Shown here: one piece after another, positions 1 through 13,300 of the stretch | Layout of the letters: every line of letters begins with the position of its first letter | Numbering within the stretch: position 1 is the stretch's first letter | NCBI GenBank assembly: GCA_032191485.1 | Contig: JAVDOI010000006.1 | Coordinates: forward strand, 15,652,740 to 15,716,739 | DNA length: 64,000 nucleotides | Direction of reading: 5' to 3' | From: Leptoclinus maculatus | Taxonomy: Eukaryota; Chordata; Actinopteri; Perciformes; Stichaeidae | Notes under the pieces: generated by a model | What the model was told of the DNA's origin: nothing | The model's input: only the letters and a program-made list of their open reading frames with translations | Database searches by the model: none | Position numbers and translations under genes: made by a program

Positions 1-382
1 ACACAGTGACATTTCAATGGCAAATACAATCCAAATATATTTGGAATCAAGACGTTCCCTTTGACCAGTTCATATTTACACTTCGCTCACCTAAGTCTTG
101 ACTCACTTTGGCCTAAAATAAAAACTTTCTATCGACACATAGCAACAGTGGTTGTGTAAAATCTTTTACAAAAAATCACATGAATAAATGAACAAATTCA
201 TCTAGGAAAACGCCTTCGAGCACTTCTCTCTCTCTCCATTGTTATAAATCAGAGAAACAGATTTATGACAGAAATACACCAACTGTTAACCCTCTGTTTT
301 ACTTTCCCACCTTTAAGAGCGTCGACGAAGCTTCTATACATATAACCACACAGCCCGTTTAAGACGATCAAATCTTAAAACC
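1..382 (-). other. 3' flank / probable 3' UTR of brpf3
   Basis: AT-rich sequence downstream of the brpf3 stop codon on the minus strand. No other gene is visible. It probably holds the 3' UTR, but I could not pick a convincing minus-strand poly(A) signal. Confidence 0.4.
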
Positions 383-3300
383 TTATATAAAATTGGATGG
401 AGTGAAGTTTAGATTCCCTCTCACATGATTTAAATGTACCATGGCCCGGTCGTATGCAGTGTGGACAGACTTGCGAACACTGGGTTTCTTGCCTTCCATT
501 AAGCGCAGTTTGTCTACGGTGTCATCCATCCCCATCGGCAGCAGTTTGTTCCGAGGGAGCCACTGCCTGAAAACCAAGAGGCACAATTTTCAAAGTGACC
601 ATTGTTTTAAAATATTAAGATGTTGTAGCCTGCCTGTCTGAATCTTACCAAGTTCTTTTGGTGTCAAAGAAAAGCACTAAGAAGAGCTTTTCCCCTTCTT
701 CCGTTTCTCTCCAGTCGCCCAGCTTGAGCACCTCCACGGGAGGCACGGGAATGGGGATGCCGTTGTGAAGAAGCCCTTCCTGGGGCATGTCTGGATCAAC
801 GATCTGTAACCACAAACTACGTCAGTTAAACTTGACCGAGATATCAGGCCCCTCTATGGGATGCAATGAGGCCTTGTTCTTTGTCAGCTTTGAGAGCAAA
901 TAGGTCCTCACCATTGCTGGGTATGATGGATATCCTCTGCATTTGGCCCAAACCAGGTCCAGAGGTCCGAGCTCGGCATCACTATCTACAGACAGAAGTG
1001 TGGACTGTCCTGTGAACAGGATAGTTCAATACATCAAATTAATATGTATTCAGGACGCCGCTTGAGCCGACACTGAACATATCATGAAATTGTATTGCTC
1101 ATAAAAAAAGCTTTGTGTGCAAAATGTTACATTATGCATCCATTAAACACTCAGGAATTGATTGAGGCATTCTCATACACACCAGACCCACAGATGTCTC
1201 CATGCTCACTGTTGGGAACCTTTGCCAACGCAGGTTTACCACGACTTCGTTTGGGTGGGGAGACACTACAGCTGTAGACAAGAGGAGAGAAAAGCAAGAG
1301 AGGTTAACGCACAATTTACATCTATTCTCGAGGTGTCCCCGACTAAGAATTGACATCGTTGAATCTGATTGGACATTCATGTTGCCATCGCTTAGCTGTT
1401 GTTTCAGAATTGTGCATTTCTGTAGTTGCGGCTACTTTTTGTGGTTGTAAATTGAACTTTTGGTCCCGATTCCATTTCCACCCATTGTATTAATCCACAG
1501 GAGGGAAACAAGATAAGATAAGATAATCCTTTATTAGCACCACAGCGGGGACATTTGCTACACAGACAGTCAAAGAGAGAGAGAGAGAGAGAGCTGGAAC
1601 CCGCAAACAGCTGTTTCAACACGCCTCCCCCCGTTGATTTTAGAGAATCGTTCATAAATTCTAAATATATCTAGCGCTTGGGTTGTGCATCTTTCTTATG
1701 AAAGTGCTCATATTAATAAATGTGGGCCTATTCTTTGATTTTGAAAAGGCTATGTTGTTATTTATGATCCTTTGTTTCATAACCACATTTTCTAGTCACT
1801 GAAGCAGTGAAATCAGGCTCCTTTGATCGAATCGTCAAATAGCAGAGTATTCGGGGTCACCCCGAGACAATTCAATGGCTAAGTATTTCAAAGACAATGG
1901 GCCTCATGCAAGAACATTTTCTCATTCTTATGCTAAACTTGTTACTTCTTTCGTGTTTAAGTTGGATTCACTAAACTCTCTGGGCTGCACAAACTTGTCG
2001 TTAACGGCTTGTTTCAGCATTTGTGAGATTCGTAAGACAATTAGCATAATCAACAACCCTAAAATTGCTATAAAAGGCTACCTGTTCCCCTCTGTGTTGG
2101 GCCCATTGCCTCTGTGACTCAATACTCACTTTAGTTTTTGGTCGTCATCATCATGGTCTGCAGAGGTGTGCTTTCCATTAGTCAGGCCTAGCAGAAACAC
2201 CAATGAAATGGTGACAAATATGGACTTTTTAGAATCTCTCGCTGTATTGAAGTGATGTATTTTGTCCTTACCTCCTTCTCTGGGTGGTGGAGGGAGTTTG
2301 TCTGCCTCACTTTCTGAGCTCGGGCCTCTGGACCTCAGGTGGTGTGAGGAAGGAGAGGGAGGTGCAGGGGAGGCGTTTGGAGTGGGAGGTAAGGTGGTGA
2401 TGTTGGTCACAATGGGTGAATTTGGGCTGGTGGGGGTGCTGTCCAACCCGTTGGTTTTACCGTTCTGTTGTGGTGGAGACTTGTTTTTTACCATTCGCGC
2501 CCCATTTTTAGCTTTTTTAAACAGAACAGACGTACGACGACCAACTCCAACCAACGGCGGAGTCGGGGGTGTGCCCAGCGGAGTGACCTCATGAACCGCC
2601 TCCTGTTGTGACGATGGCGTTTCACCACCTTCAGCCTCATCTTCACCTTGGCTTTTGCTTCCACTGCGGGAGGACCTCTGACGCTTGTAGGAGCGTCCGG
2701 GAGACCGTCGCCCTCCAGGTACGATGCCCAGGACCGGAGGTTCCAGGGGAGCATCTCCCGGCAGCGGCGATGATACCGGGCAGGTGAGCTCTAGCACAGG
2801 TGGAGAGTCATCTGGATCAAAGAGAAATGTATTGAAGGATCATAAATACAGCTGAAACGATGAGTCAAAGAAATCTCTGATTATATAATAATCTGCCATT
2901 ACTGCCTACATTATGTCAGCAATGGCCAAATGCCACAAAATATATTAAAAGTATTTATTTTTTACCTTTCCCAGAGTTTGACATGGCTGTCAAAGGTCCC
3001 TTTGTCTTCTTCTTCTTTTCCTTCTTCTTCTTTTCTTTTTCTTCTTCCTCCTCCTCCTCCTCCTCCTCCTTGTCGTTGCCATTCACAGACTGAGAGTTCT
3101 GCTGCTGCTGGTTCATCTTCTGTCTGAGAGAGTTGATCTCTCGGCGCAGCAACCGGATGCGTTTGGTTCGACCACCACTGGTGCGCATGGATGCAACCAC
3201 GTCCAGTTTGTCCAGTAAGGCCTTCAGCTGTTCGTCTGTGGTTAAGTGCAGTCGGTTCTCCGGGTCCAACAGAGAGTCGACTGAAGAGGGAAGAAAAAAA

Positions 3301-6300
3301 AAAGGAAACAGATGAGGCATGAGGGTTATGATCGTGGAGGAATAGCTCGTTCCCGCTCTCAACTCACCGTCGTCCCATGTACAGTTGTAGAAGCCATGTC
3401 TGTTCGGGGACTCTGGGAGATGCATCCCAGTGCTGGGGTCCAGGCCGATGCTCTGAGACTGCCTGTGGGCATGACGGAGGACGGCTCCACCAACCTCCCG
3501 GAGTTGTAAGGCTGTGTCGTGAAACATGGTGTCCTTGGAGTTGTACTTGAGGCAGTTGGAGATCATGAGGTTAAAGTCCTTCTCTAGGTCCGCGATGGAG
3601 CAATAGGCATGTCCCTCCAGTTTGGTACACATGGTGGAGAAGTCCATGGGTTGGGAAATAAACTCTAGGTAATCTGGGACCTCAGTGAATGATGAAAATA
3701 AGACTGTTAGCCGAGTCAAAGCCAAAGCATTTATGCTGCTTGATATGAAGTGTGTATTTAAGCAGACTGTTTTCTAACTGCACCAACCTCTGACAGATTG
3801 ACCGGCTGAGAGAAGATTTTTGATGTGTCCTTCTCCTGCAGTTGTTCCAAAGTGGATCGCAGAAGAACCAACGCAGGGGTCAACTTCAACTCAAGAGCAG
3901 CCTGCTGAATTTTCATCTATGGAGCCATGACGTAAACACACACGCGGGTGAGGAGCGGACTAACAAAGTCACTCTACGGCGGTTCAAATGAACACCTAAG
4001 ATAAAGGCCGCATCTAACGACATTCCAAACATATTGAGATACCCATCATAGATAGAATAAACATTGGATTTTGGGCAAATTGCTTAAACAATGAAATCTA
4101 CTATCAAATTGTTGCTGAATTGCTGATTACTTGCGGAATAGTTTCAACTCCAATAGATATGCTTATGAATGAGAATGCTGACGGAAGCCTTGTAAAAAAA
4201 TAACCCCAAATAATTATAGCTCGTCTAGCACTTCCTCTGTAATGCACCTGTTCTCTCTTTAGCCTCTCTCTCTTGCGGATGAGTTCCACCAAAAGTCTGG
4301 CCCTCTCCAGGTCTTGCCTCAACTTCTGCCAGTATCGTAGCTCCTCTCTAGCGGCACACAGCTTCTCATCAGGCTCCTTCTGAACACAAAGAGAACACAC
4401 TTCTTGTTTAGCTTTAATCCACCAAAATCAGTCTTTCCTCTGGCTTTGTGTTGGAGAGCAGTGAGCAGATATTCTGGCTCTGAGACTCAAGTGTGCTGCA
4501 GGTTCCAGACTCTTATTGGAAAGTGTATTTTATTAGTCCCCCACAAGTTTTCCAGCAAGAAAGAAAATCACAAGGATCAGGTCATATGTCCAAGAAGCAA
4601 AGCAACCATGGGGACATTACTGTAAAAATGTTGTCATAATAATGTATTTTACAATCCCAAAACTCATCCAAGAGTAAATCTTTTTAAACTTGTATTTTGT
4701 GGTTTAAACACCGTAACAGCTTAAGGCATCTCCTGCCATCTGCCATTTGTTTAATTCTCTCATTTTCATTTTAAAAGCACACACTGGTCATTATCGCTCT
4801 CCTCACCTGCTCTGCAGTCCTTTGGGCCTGTAGGTGGGTATGGAGTCGGCGTATTAAAGGCATCCCATTTCGTGACTGTCGTTTCAGTAACCAGTAGTTA
4901 TGAAGCCTCTGCATGAACTGATTCTTCCTCTGGACTTCAACTCCTGTGCAGATCTTGTTCAGCCTGTGGAGATGTAACCGTTACACATTAAAACCTGGTG
5001 GTCATAATAAACCCACTAACATATGATAAGGTGGTAAGGTTATTTTAAGTATCAATACAAGTATAAAGTACTCTTTCTTAATGCACTGGATCAAAAATGA
5101 ATTACCGTGGAACCCTGCAAGAATACTAATAATATCTTGTAAGGCAGCAGACACCACAGGAAATGAATAAGGCATGCTGGGTATGTAAATTACGACAGTA
5201 TGCAAATGTCACACCTGTGAGAGGGGATCTGAGGCACGAGCAGCACAGGCACAGTTGAGCGGCGTGTCGACCGACCAGCCCCCTTTGCGTTCTTCTTCTT
5301 CTGGCCCTTGGTAGCCTTCTTGTTTGGTGGTGGGGGTGGGGGGCTTTGAGTGTAGGACCTTTGACCGCGGTTACCCCGGCCCCCCACCAGTCTCCCTTCA
5401 ACTGACTCGTCTCCAGACCCGTCCCGCCGAGACCCCACTGGAGAGTGATGCTCACAGAAAGCCGTCTTCTTCACAGAGAAGGTGGTACCGTTGACACCCG
5501 TCTCCCGGACCGGGTCTATCTTCATGAAGAGGCCAGCCTTCTGGGCACAGGTGACATGAAAGGCCCTGTAGCAGTTGGCTTTGTGGCACTGAATGGACGC
5601 TCCTCTGCCTTTCTGTTTACACAGGTAGCAGGTGAGTTTCCAGCGAGCAGGAGGGATGTTTTTGACCCCCTCGACAGGCTCCAAAAACACCGTGTTGGCA
5701 AAGCACACCTCTGGGATCCATATGGCACAGACAACGTGGGCCCAACGTCCATCACTTGTCTGTTTGAAGGCACCTCCTCGGTTGGGACAGAGCACACAGT
5801 CTACAGGACGGGAGGGGGACTGCAGGCAGCAGCGGCACAGCCACTGACCCTCAGGTACGTAGGGCACGCCGTAACACTCCTGGTGGACGGCCAGATTGCA
5901 GATGTCACAGAACAGGATGACATTACTGTTCAAACATTCGTCATCCAGACAGACGCAGCAGAAAGCATCCTCGTCTACGGCACTCTGGGACAGAGCCTGG
6001 CTTCGGGACTCCAAGATGGATTCCCTCTCCAGGCGGTCGATCAGCAGCTCAAAGGTGTCTGCGGATACGGAGGCATAGCCGTCACACACCCTCTTTTGGT
6101 TAACCATCTCCAGCCAGGCCAGGTCCTCCTCGTCCATGTCGTACTCAGCCACACTGTCCTGTTCCTCCATCGACTTTTCTATGAAACGATAGTAGGCTGT
6201 CGGGAGAGGAGGCGCCTCTGAGGGGCAAACTGAACTCAGCACACGAAAGACGGGCTCAGGCAGAGGGATTTGGTGGGACGGTTGCTGGAGAGAATTAGTA

Positions 6301-6725
6301 GGTCCCGTGTGCTGCTGGGAGCCGGACCGTTGGTTCTGGTGAGACACATTTTTACCACTCTTCCTGCTTTTACTGTTTGAGGGTTTCCTCCACGATCTAG
6401 TTTTAGTCTGCGTTTGTTCACTGTTCTCCTTGTTGCTGTTGCACTCGGCAATGTCCTGGGCCATCATCTCGTCCTCGGTAATAACTGGCAGAGCATCCGT
6501 GATGTTAATGCGATGGAGCCTTCCCTCCAGGTCCACTTCCACTATTTTCTGCGCCTGAGCGTACGTCAAAGTCTCCCTGGATGGAGAGAGCTGCAGTCTG
6601 TAGGGCGAGGGGGGCCGCAACTGTCCAGACGATCCCCTGCCCCTTCCTCTCCCTCTGCCTCTGCCCCTACCCATGTTGAGTCCGCTAGCAACTGTCTCAC
6701 ATTCCCACCTCCTCACCTTCCGCAT
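383..6725 (-). CDS. brpf3: BRPF3, bromodomain and PHD finger protein 3 (12 coding exons)
   Basis: This is a nuclear scaffold that brings MYST acetyltransferases (HBO1/MOZ type, with ING and MEAF6) to chromatin. Coding exons in transcript order are 5215-6725, 4807-4963, 4248-4379, 3788-3916, 3368-3680, 2966-3280, 2272-2811, 2130-2187, 1183-1271, 912-1009, 649-803 and 383-566; they sum to 3,681 nt (1,226 aa; human BRPF3 is about 1,205). Visible domains are an EPc-like N-terminus with RETLTYAQAQ (50-59), PHD1 (about 256-303, FCCVCLDDEC), a zinc knuckle and extended PHD (307-424), a bromodomain (about 607-705, acetyl-lysine Asn in NCLKYN), and a C-terminal PWWP (about 1098-1182, LVWAKCRGYPSYPA). 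The MRKxRR start, SADTFELL and APPLPTAYYRFIEK favour BRPF3 over BRPF1 or BRD1. An in-frame TGA lies three codons upstream of the chosen ATG. Oddities are an N-terminal Gly-Arg run and a Glu/Lys-rich run in exon 6. I cannot assign the teleost a or b copy. Confidence 0.93.
1506..1600. repeat. Retroposon-tail-like repeat with (AG)n in a brpf3 intron
   Basis: Tandem AAGAT units are followed by a TCCTTTATTAG...GGGGACATTTGCTAC segment that resembles the 3' tails of common fish LINE/SINE retroposons, then an (AG)n run at about 1577-1594. It lies in the brpf3 intron between exons 8 and 9. Family assignment is by eye only. Confidence 0.4.
3000..3075 (-). repeat. Coding TTC/TCC repeat giving a Glu/Lys-rich run in brpf3
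   Basis: A purine-rich trinucleotide tract inside brpf3 exon 6 encodes a run of about ten glutamates followed by a lysine/glutamate block, just after a (CAG)-type Gln run. It lies in the disordered linker between the bromodomain and the PWWP domain. Such tracts vary in length between species and individuals. Confidence 0.7.
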
Positions 6726-6744
6726 GGGAGTTCAAACCAGCTCC

Positions 6745-7900
6745 CTAACAACAAAGGGAAGAAAATGATTGAGTGCAATGTGTGTCAACAATTTCTACTT
6801 CTGCATAATTGCCTTTAAACATGAATAGTTCAATAATTTGGTGACACAGTGATATCATATTCTGCCCTCAGAGCTTGTTTTATATTCTATCTGTATGAAT
6901 TTTGTGTTACCCTGATTAATCATGCTCCTTTATACTGCTGCCAATGTAAAGAGTGCAATCTCATTTGCATTTTTGTAAGATTTGTTGTGTTTCCTTTTCA
7001 ATTATAGACACAACAGTTACTGGGGGGAAAGGGGTCAACTCTGGTGCTGTTGTATTAAAAACACAGCATGTTACCTCAAGTACTCTTGCTGCACAAACAC
7101 AACTACAGTGAGTTGTCTGCTCGCATGTATGCACCTAAGCTGCCTCTCCATTGGTCCAATCAGGAGTCTGTACCCGCCCCCCATTCCCTCAGCCCAATCA
7201 AATGCCAGTATCCTCTATTTTTTTTCTCTCCCCTGTTGCTGTGCATAGTTAGGTTGACGAGCGCTAAATACCAACCCGAGTATCTAACATCTGTCAGCCA
7301 TTTTAAGCGCACAACAGCAGAGACAACATTTGGATTGCAAGTTGATTAGTAGCCCAATTACACATGCCAACAGCAACCAGAAAGTAGACGCACTGTATGC
7401 GCCGTGCCTAAATGCATAAATTACTTGCATGTATACGTTAGATCACGACACCGCAAATGTGCAACGTTTCGTCTACAGCTTTGTACTCCAGACCCCTGCA
7501 AACAGACTGTCTCGTTGATGTGATAACGATACTCGGTCGGACAGGACACAGAAGTCGTGTAACGTTAACAAGACGGCAGGTTTCCTCAGCAACGCTGACA
7601 ATGCTGAACATATCGGAGTAGTTTACCTTGTGAAATCGTCCTCTGCAGTGCGAGTGCCAAACGGAAAAACTGCACCTAGCTAAATGTCAGCTAGTGACAG
7701 ACTACAACCAAGGCGGACATGCTAGCCGTTAGCTTAGCTAGCCGGTAATTTCAGGAGCGACAGCGTCATCTTCAGCACTTCAGTTCTCCGCCGTGACTTC
7801 GGTCAAACACACAAACTCGACCCGGTTTCATAGTTGTGGTTTAAACCTGTCAAACGATGTCGGTTCCCAAATCAAGGGTTGCGAAATTCTGAAGATATCA
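6745..7900 (-). promoter_or_regulatory. brpf3: brpf3 intron 1, 5' UTR exon and promoter region
   Basis: The first coding exon has a good acceptor just upstream of the ATG (AG at 6745-6746, minus strand). A matching donor, AAG|GTAAAC, ends a probable non-coding exon whose 3' edge is at 7627. Upstream of that, about 7,640-7,860, the sequence is relatively CpG-rich with GCTAGC/GTTAGC motifs typical of fish promoters. Transcription would run leftward. The exact start site cannot be fixed from sequence alone. Confidence 0.5.
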
Positions 7901-10360
7901 AATTAATGTTCCTTGGATGAGGCTAAATATTCAGTCGAGATGGGTTGAAAAATACGCCCCTTTGGAAAAAAAACACCTCAGCCAATTGTAGGTGGCTGCT
8001 CCACCTCGCGCGCAACGCGCATTGTTCTCTGATTGGTCAAAAGGATAAACCGAATTCATCGAACTCAATCTGTAGATCACAACAGAAAGAAGCGATGAGA
8101 AAAACAACGAGACGCATATTGCGCGCCTTATAGCCCCGTGCTCATCTCCCATAGACCCATGTTGTACCTGTTATAGACCTACACCTGCTATCTCTAGGTG
8201 GGGGGGGGGGCTTGTATGGTTATTTTTCTTGGTTTGTACTGCTTGAGCTGTGCATTGTCTCTGTTGGTTTGTCACTGCGTGTGCAATGAGAGCCTTTGAA
8301 AACAAAAAATTGAATTATGAGCTTACTTGACATATAAAATTGATGCGTGATTCTCCTTTTACTACATTACGCTATACAAATCCAAAGAAAGATGTGATAA
8401 AAACAATAAAACTTTAAATAATCTAAATTATATTTTGGTATATGATTTAATGTATATATTACTGTAAGTGTGAAGAGTGAAATTAATAAATATAATGTGG
8501 AACCATCTCAGTATTTCTAAAATCCTGCCTGCAACCCTTAAAAATTTCATTCACACAAATGATTTGTACTCCCATTAGCCGATTAGACAAATATGACTCC
8601 ATTATAAGTAACTATAGTTTTCTGACATTCTGGTTCCACTGGTACAGTAGATTTGACAATAATGTTATGGGATTGAGGCCCATCAAAGCCAACAATGATT
8701 TTAACTTAATTAAGTTCACCCACTGGCAGGAGTAGATGCACTTCATTTTGCCACTACTGATATACTATAATTCCCCCATGCCAGCAGGCTTTTGTTGAAT
8801 TTATTTATTTGTTATAACTCACTTTATATACTGCATGATCAAACTGATGAGCTGATCACTGGCTGACTCAATTGTTTAGGTCACTGGGAGCTATAAAATG
8901 TCTGCTGAACACACAGTGACTACTTCAGTCCACTATCTTGCAATAGAAACAATGCCTGTTGGCTAGACACTCAAAAATATCTCAGCTATATTAAGTTTTC
9001 CAGCTGTAAACTGAGCACAGGCTTCCATTTGAATTTGGATTTATAACATAATTTATAATCTAAACAAAATAATTTTTGGAAAGACTAAATTGTTATGTAT
9101 TACATTGTTAAACATTAACTCTTTCTCTTACATTTTTCTTTTTACCTTGCTTATTGTCTCAGATGTTAATGTTAAAATACAAATAAAAAATGAAATTGTT
9201 CATTAAAACATACACTATCATGTGGACAAGAGCATCCAGAGTGCCAATCTGACAAAAAAGACTGTTTCAAATATTGATTTTGAAAGTGCACAGTAAAAGA
9301 AAGTCCTGGCTCCCTGCTATCATTCAACAGATTGGTAGTTTTTATCTGTGCCCATTCCACAATAAAATATTCTTACTTTTTAAGCCATTTTGCTGAACCT
9401 CCAACTTCTTTCCATGGCCATCTTTGAGCTACATCACAATTATCTTTTATGTTTGGTCCTTCACCATGAATATGTTCACTCAATATATTTTTTTTCTCTC
9501 AATTTTTCCACAATTTGATAAACCTTCAGGGCCTTACAAAATCTGTAGCCGGTCACTCAATTCTGTGGTCTGATTATTTTCCTTTTAAAGTGTTAATAAA
9601 GAGCAGAGAATGCTGTCCTGCTTTCAAACGCTGATGTTACAGCCTGTCTTAATACTGATTTCGCAGAAACACCTCCAAAGAAATCTGCACGTAACATTCA
9701 TATTTGTCCCTTTAATAGAAGTTATTCAAGTATATTCAAGAATGTCTTTTTTTCAAAATAAACTTTATGTGTAGCTCTCTGTAAGTGTAAGATACAAGGA
9801 CAGCTGGTTCCAGCAAATATTCAACTTTGTTCACATGTAATGTAAATATTATAAAGTCTGTGATATTCTGCTTCACTACAATATAAGTTTGATGGTACTG
9901 TTCTGTAACAAGATAATGATATTCATTCATATTATTAAGATATATTCTTCATTGTTAGTATAAATAACCACATTTTGTTCCACAGAGAAAGCTATATGTT
10001 TGTATCTCATGCTGCTTCTTCCCACCCCTTCAAAATTCTTCCACTTTCTCCACCCACAAAAACTTTGCTTGCAGTCTCAACACATTTGAATCTGAAAAAC
10101 TTCGGATCACTCTGCATCACAGTCGAGCTCACTGGGGTCTGTCTGAAGTCTGACGTGCCAGCAGCAGCCACATCTTGGACTCTTGTCAGGTGCTATGGAC
10201 TTCCATCATATGCACTCCACTCAATGATTTGTTAATTTGATCCACAGCTTTGCATTTGTACCAAGAAAGGTCTTAATATATTGTTTATAATGTATTTAAG
10301 TTTATCCATGTGATTCATCTGATGCACAACCAACCACTAATTGTCTTTTGTACTTGTAGG
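7901..10360. other. Intergenic region between divergent brpf3 and the receptor gene
   Basis: About 2.5 kb of mostly AT-rich DNA with no supported coding exon. A short G-run lies at 8201-8210. A CCAAT-like GATTGGTC at about 8032-8039 sits next to a CpG-bearing segment near 8,000-8,150. A possible 5' UTR donor for the plus-strand receptor gene (GTCAG|GTGCTA near 10190) is weak. I see no RNA gene here. Confidence 0.4.
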
Positions 10361-13300
10361 ATGCAAACCAGGAGAATCAGGATGCTGTCTAGCTTCTTTG
10401 TATTGTCTGTTGGGTTTTTCCTGGACATGGGAGTGTGCACTGCAGGTAAGAAAGTATCTTCTTTTTTTTAATTACAGATTTGTACCTATGCAGAAATAGT
10501 ATTGACACACCTAATCAATGTAACAGATTTAACCAGGCTTGTTAGACAACACTGATCAATTTCAAACCATCTTGAAAGTGACTGCGCATGTGCTGATTTA
10601 GAAGCTGGTGTGATTGACATTACATTAAAGAAATGTAGTTTTGTCACTTTTTACTTATATTTCAAAGTTTGACCCGGTCTCTGCATTTGTAATTCAGTGT
10701 GGTGACAGCTTGCTTTATTTCTCTGCCTAAACTTCTCATGTTTTCGCTGCTGGATTGGTAGACATTTCTCAGGCTTGACGAGACGTAAATACATAAACAG
10801 TCAGCTCGGATCAATATCAAAGTGTAGCGCTACGTCCTGTCCAACTGTAGAAAAACAGAAAGGAAAGCAGTCCAGTTGACCCTCTCACCAAAAAAACGGT
10901 AATAAATCATCTCTATGGAGCAAACAAAGGCCTTGTGTCTCAGAGTGGCCAAAAAAGTCTTGAAGAGCTTCTATACGTGTCATCTTTTGAATAGGAGAAT
11001 CTGATGGTTGTCAGGATCACCCTGTGGTGATGGATCCCCAAGGCCTTGGCCCTGAATCAAGGCTTTTGATACTCTTTGACTTCTCTCCCATCTCACAGTG
11101 CCATGGCATTGAGACTCTTTGAATTAAAACACTGCTCTAAATAGATTGTGGTGTGCAAACCGTTTCAAGTAGGAGAGGAGAGTGGCCAGATCGGATACCG
11201 GAAACCAGTTATGTCTAGAAGGTCAATACATTCGGCCCAAAGTTCACCTCAGACATCTCTGCATGTCAGAGTAAACTCTGAAGATGGCCAATGCACAAAG
11301 GGCTCTTTGATTCTGCAAAATGTAGCTGTGAAAAACATGTCTGTCAAGCTAAATCAGTAGTCAGTTTTCATAATGTATCATTGTTATGTGTTGCTCCCTC
11401 ACACCTTTCTCATTTTTCTTATAGTCAAAACAAATGATGCTCCAAAACAGACAGCTATTTTAATGTTTCACCACATAATTAAGAACGAGGCAACATTTAT
11501 CTCATCTACATATTACATTATATTTTCAAACATACTGTAACAGAACAACCTAGCAATACAAATAAAAATCATATAAGCAAGACTAAGAGTCTGCAGCTAC
11601 GCTATCGGATTTGTGAGGCTGTTTGTAGGCACAGAGGTCCTTTGAGCTAAATGCTATTGTCAAGGGGTCACTTAAGTCAGTATGGATTCATCCGTGTGAA
11701 TGTCTCTACTAAAGTATGTGCCAATCCATCTCGTAGATGTTGAGATATTTCATTGGATAAGTGAAAACTAAGACCTGCTGGTGCTAGATGAAATGTCAGG
11801 GGATCAGCAAAGTCATTATGGTTCATCCTCTTGGAACCATAAATGACAACGTTTCATCCTCATCCATCCAATACCTGTTGAGATATTTCAGTCTGGATGA
11901 AAGTGGTGAACCAACAGACCGACATTGCCATCACTAAAGCAGGCTTGGATGAAAACAGTTGCTACGTTGCTTTTTGCTCTTTGAAGTTCAACCAAAGGGG
12001 GATTTCTTTTTCATCTTTATTTTGTTTAATGTAAAGAATTGTTGGAGGCCTGAAGAGGTCAAAATATCCAGTATTTTGATTACGATTACAGATTTATTTT
12101 TAAGACCTTGAGGAGGTCCCGACCCCTAGGTTGAGAACCACTCTATATGTCTGTTCGACACGATGAACGGTGTTTGTGTCTAAAAGTTATTGTCCTAACG
12201 TGTGTGTCTTATTTTTCTTCCTCAACATCAGTGCAATCAGAGATGAGAATCACAACAATAAAGGTATAGTTCACTTGTTTATTGTGAACCTCGAAAGGTA
12301 AATACACATTTTAAAGATAAAACACATTTTACCGATTATCTTCTGACATATTTTCTTTCAGCAAGAGCCATATGCAATGTCCAAAGGCTCACAACTGGAA
12401 GGCTTTTGCATGGACCTGCTGTCTGAAGTAGCAAAAAAACTGGGCTTCAAGTTCAAAGTGCAGCTGGTGAAAGATGCCTCGTACGGAAGACAAGATGAGA
12501 ACGGGAACTGGAATGGGATGATTGGAGAGGTGGTGAGAGGGGTGAGTACATGAAAACTGGGCAGTCAACCACTCTGCAGGAGCTTGAATTACCCAGCTGG
12601 CATCTTTAACTCACAACGGATATGTTCAAAATCAATGAATGTGAGGTGTTAACAATATCAGCAGGGTTATTGGTGCAATTAGAATATCTTAAATTCCTTG
12701 AGGAATTTCTATAAATGTACAGTGTTTATGTGTTCCGACAGGAAGCCGACCTTGCGATTGCTCCGCTGACTCTTACTGCAGCTCGGGAGAAAGTGGTGGG
12801 GATGACCAAACCCTTCATGCAGACAGGAATCAGCATCCTGCTGAGGAAGGACATCTCAGAGGGAACCGGCTTGTTTGATTTCCTGTCCCCCTTTGCAGCC
12901 GAGACCTGGGTCGGCATACTCATTGCCTACCTGGGGACCGCTGCTTGCATCTGGATAGTTGCCAGGTTGGTGATGGAGGTAGTTTAATGTCTTGGGGAAA
13001 ATGATAATAATGAGTTTCTTGTTGATTTTGCTGTGGATTTGAATATCAAGGTATGTACTTCTTGTTTGTGGATATTTTCCCATTTCTGCTGGCAGTGGAA
13101 TCCATTTGAGTTCACATTCATTTGTATGTAAATGCAGACTCAGCCCATGTGAGTGGAGTCAGCCTCAGAGTGAACAGAACAGATTCAGCCTCCTCCACAG
13201 CCTGTGGTACACAGCTGGAGCTCTGACACTCCAAGGTAAATGGAAAAACCAGACACTGGCGATAATGGTTGTATTGATTTGTTTATTTTCTGGAAATTGT

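Noticed and set aside
5445..6221. 258-codon plus-strand open frame
   Set aside because: Antisense shadow of the first brpf3 coding exon, whose PHD-finger protein is unmistakable.
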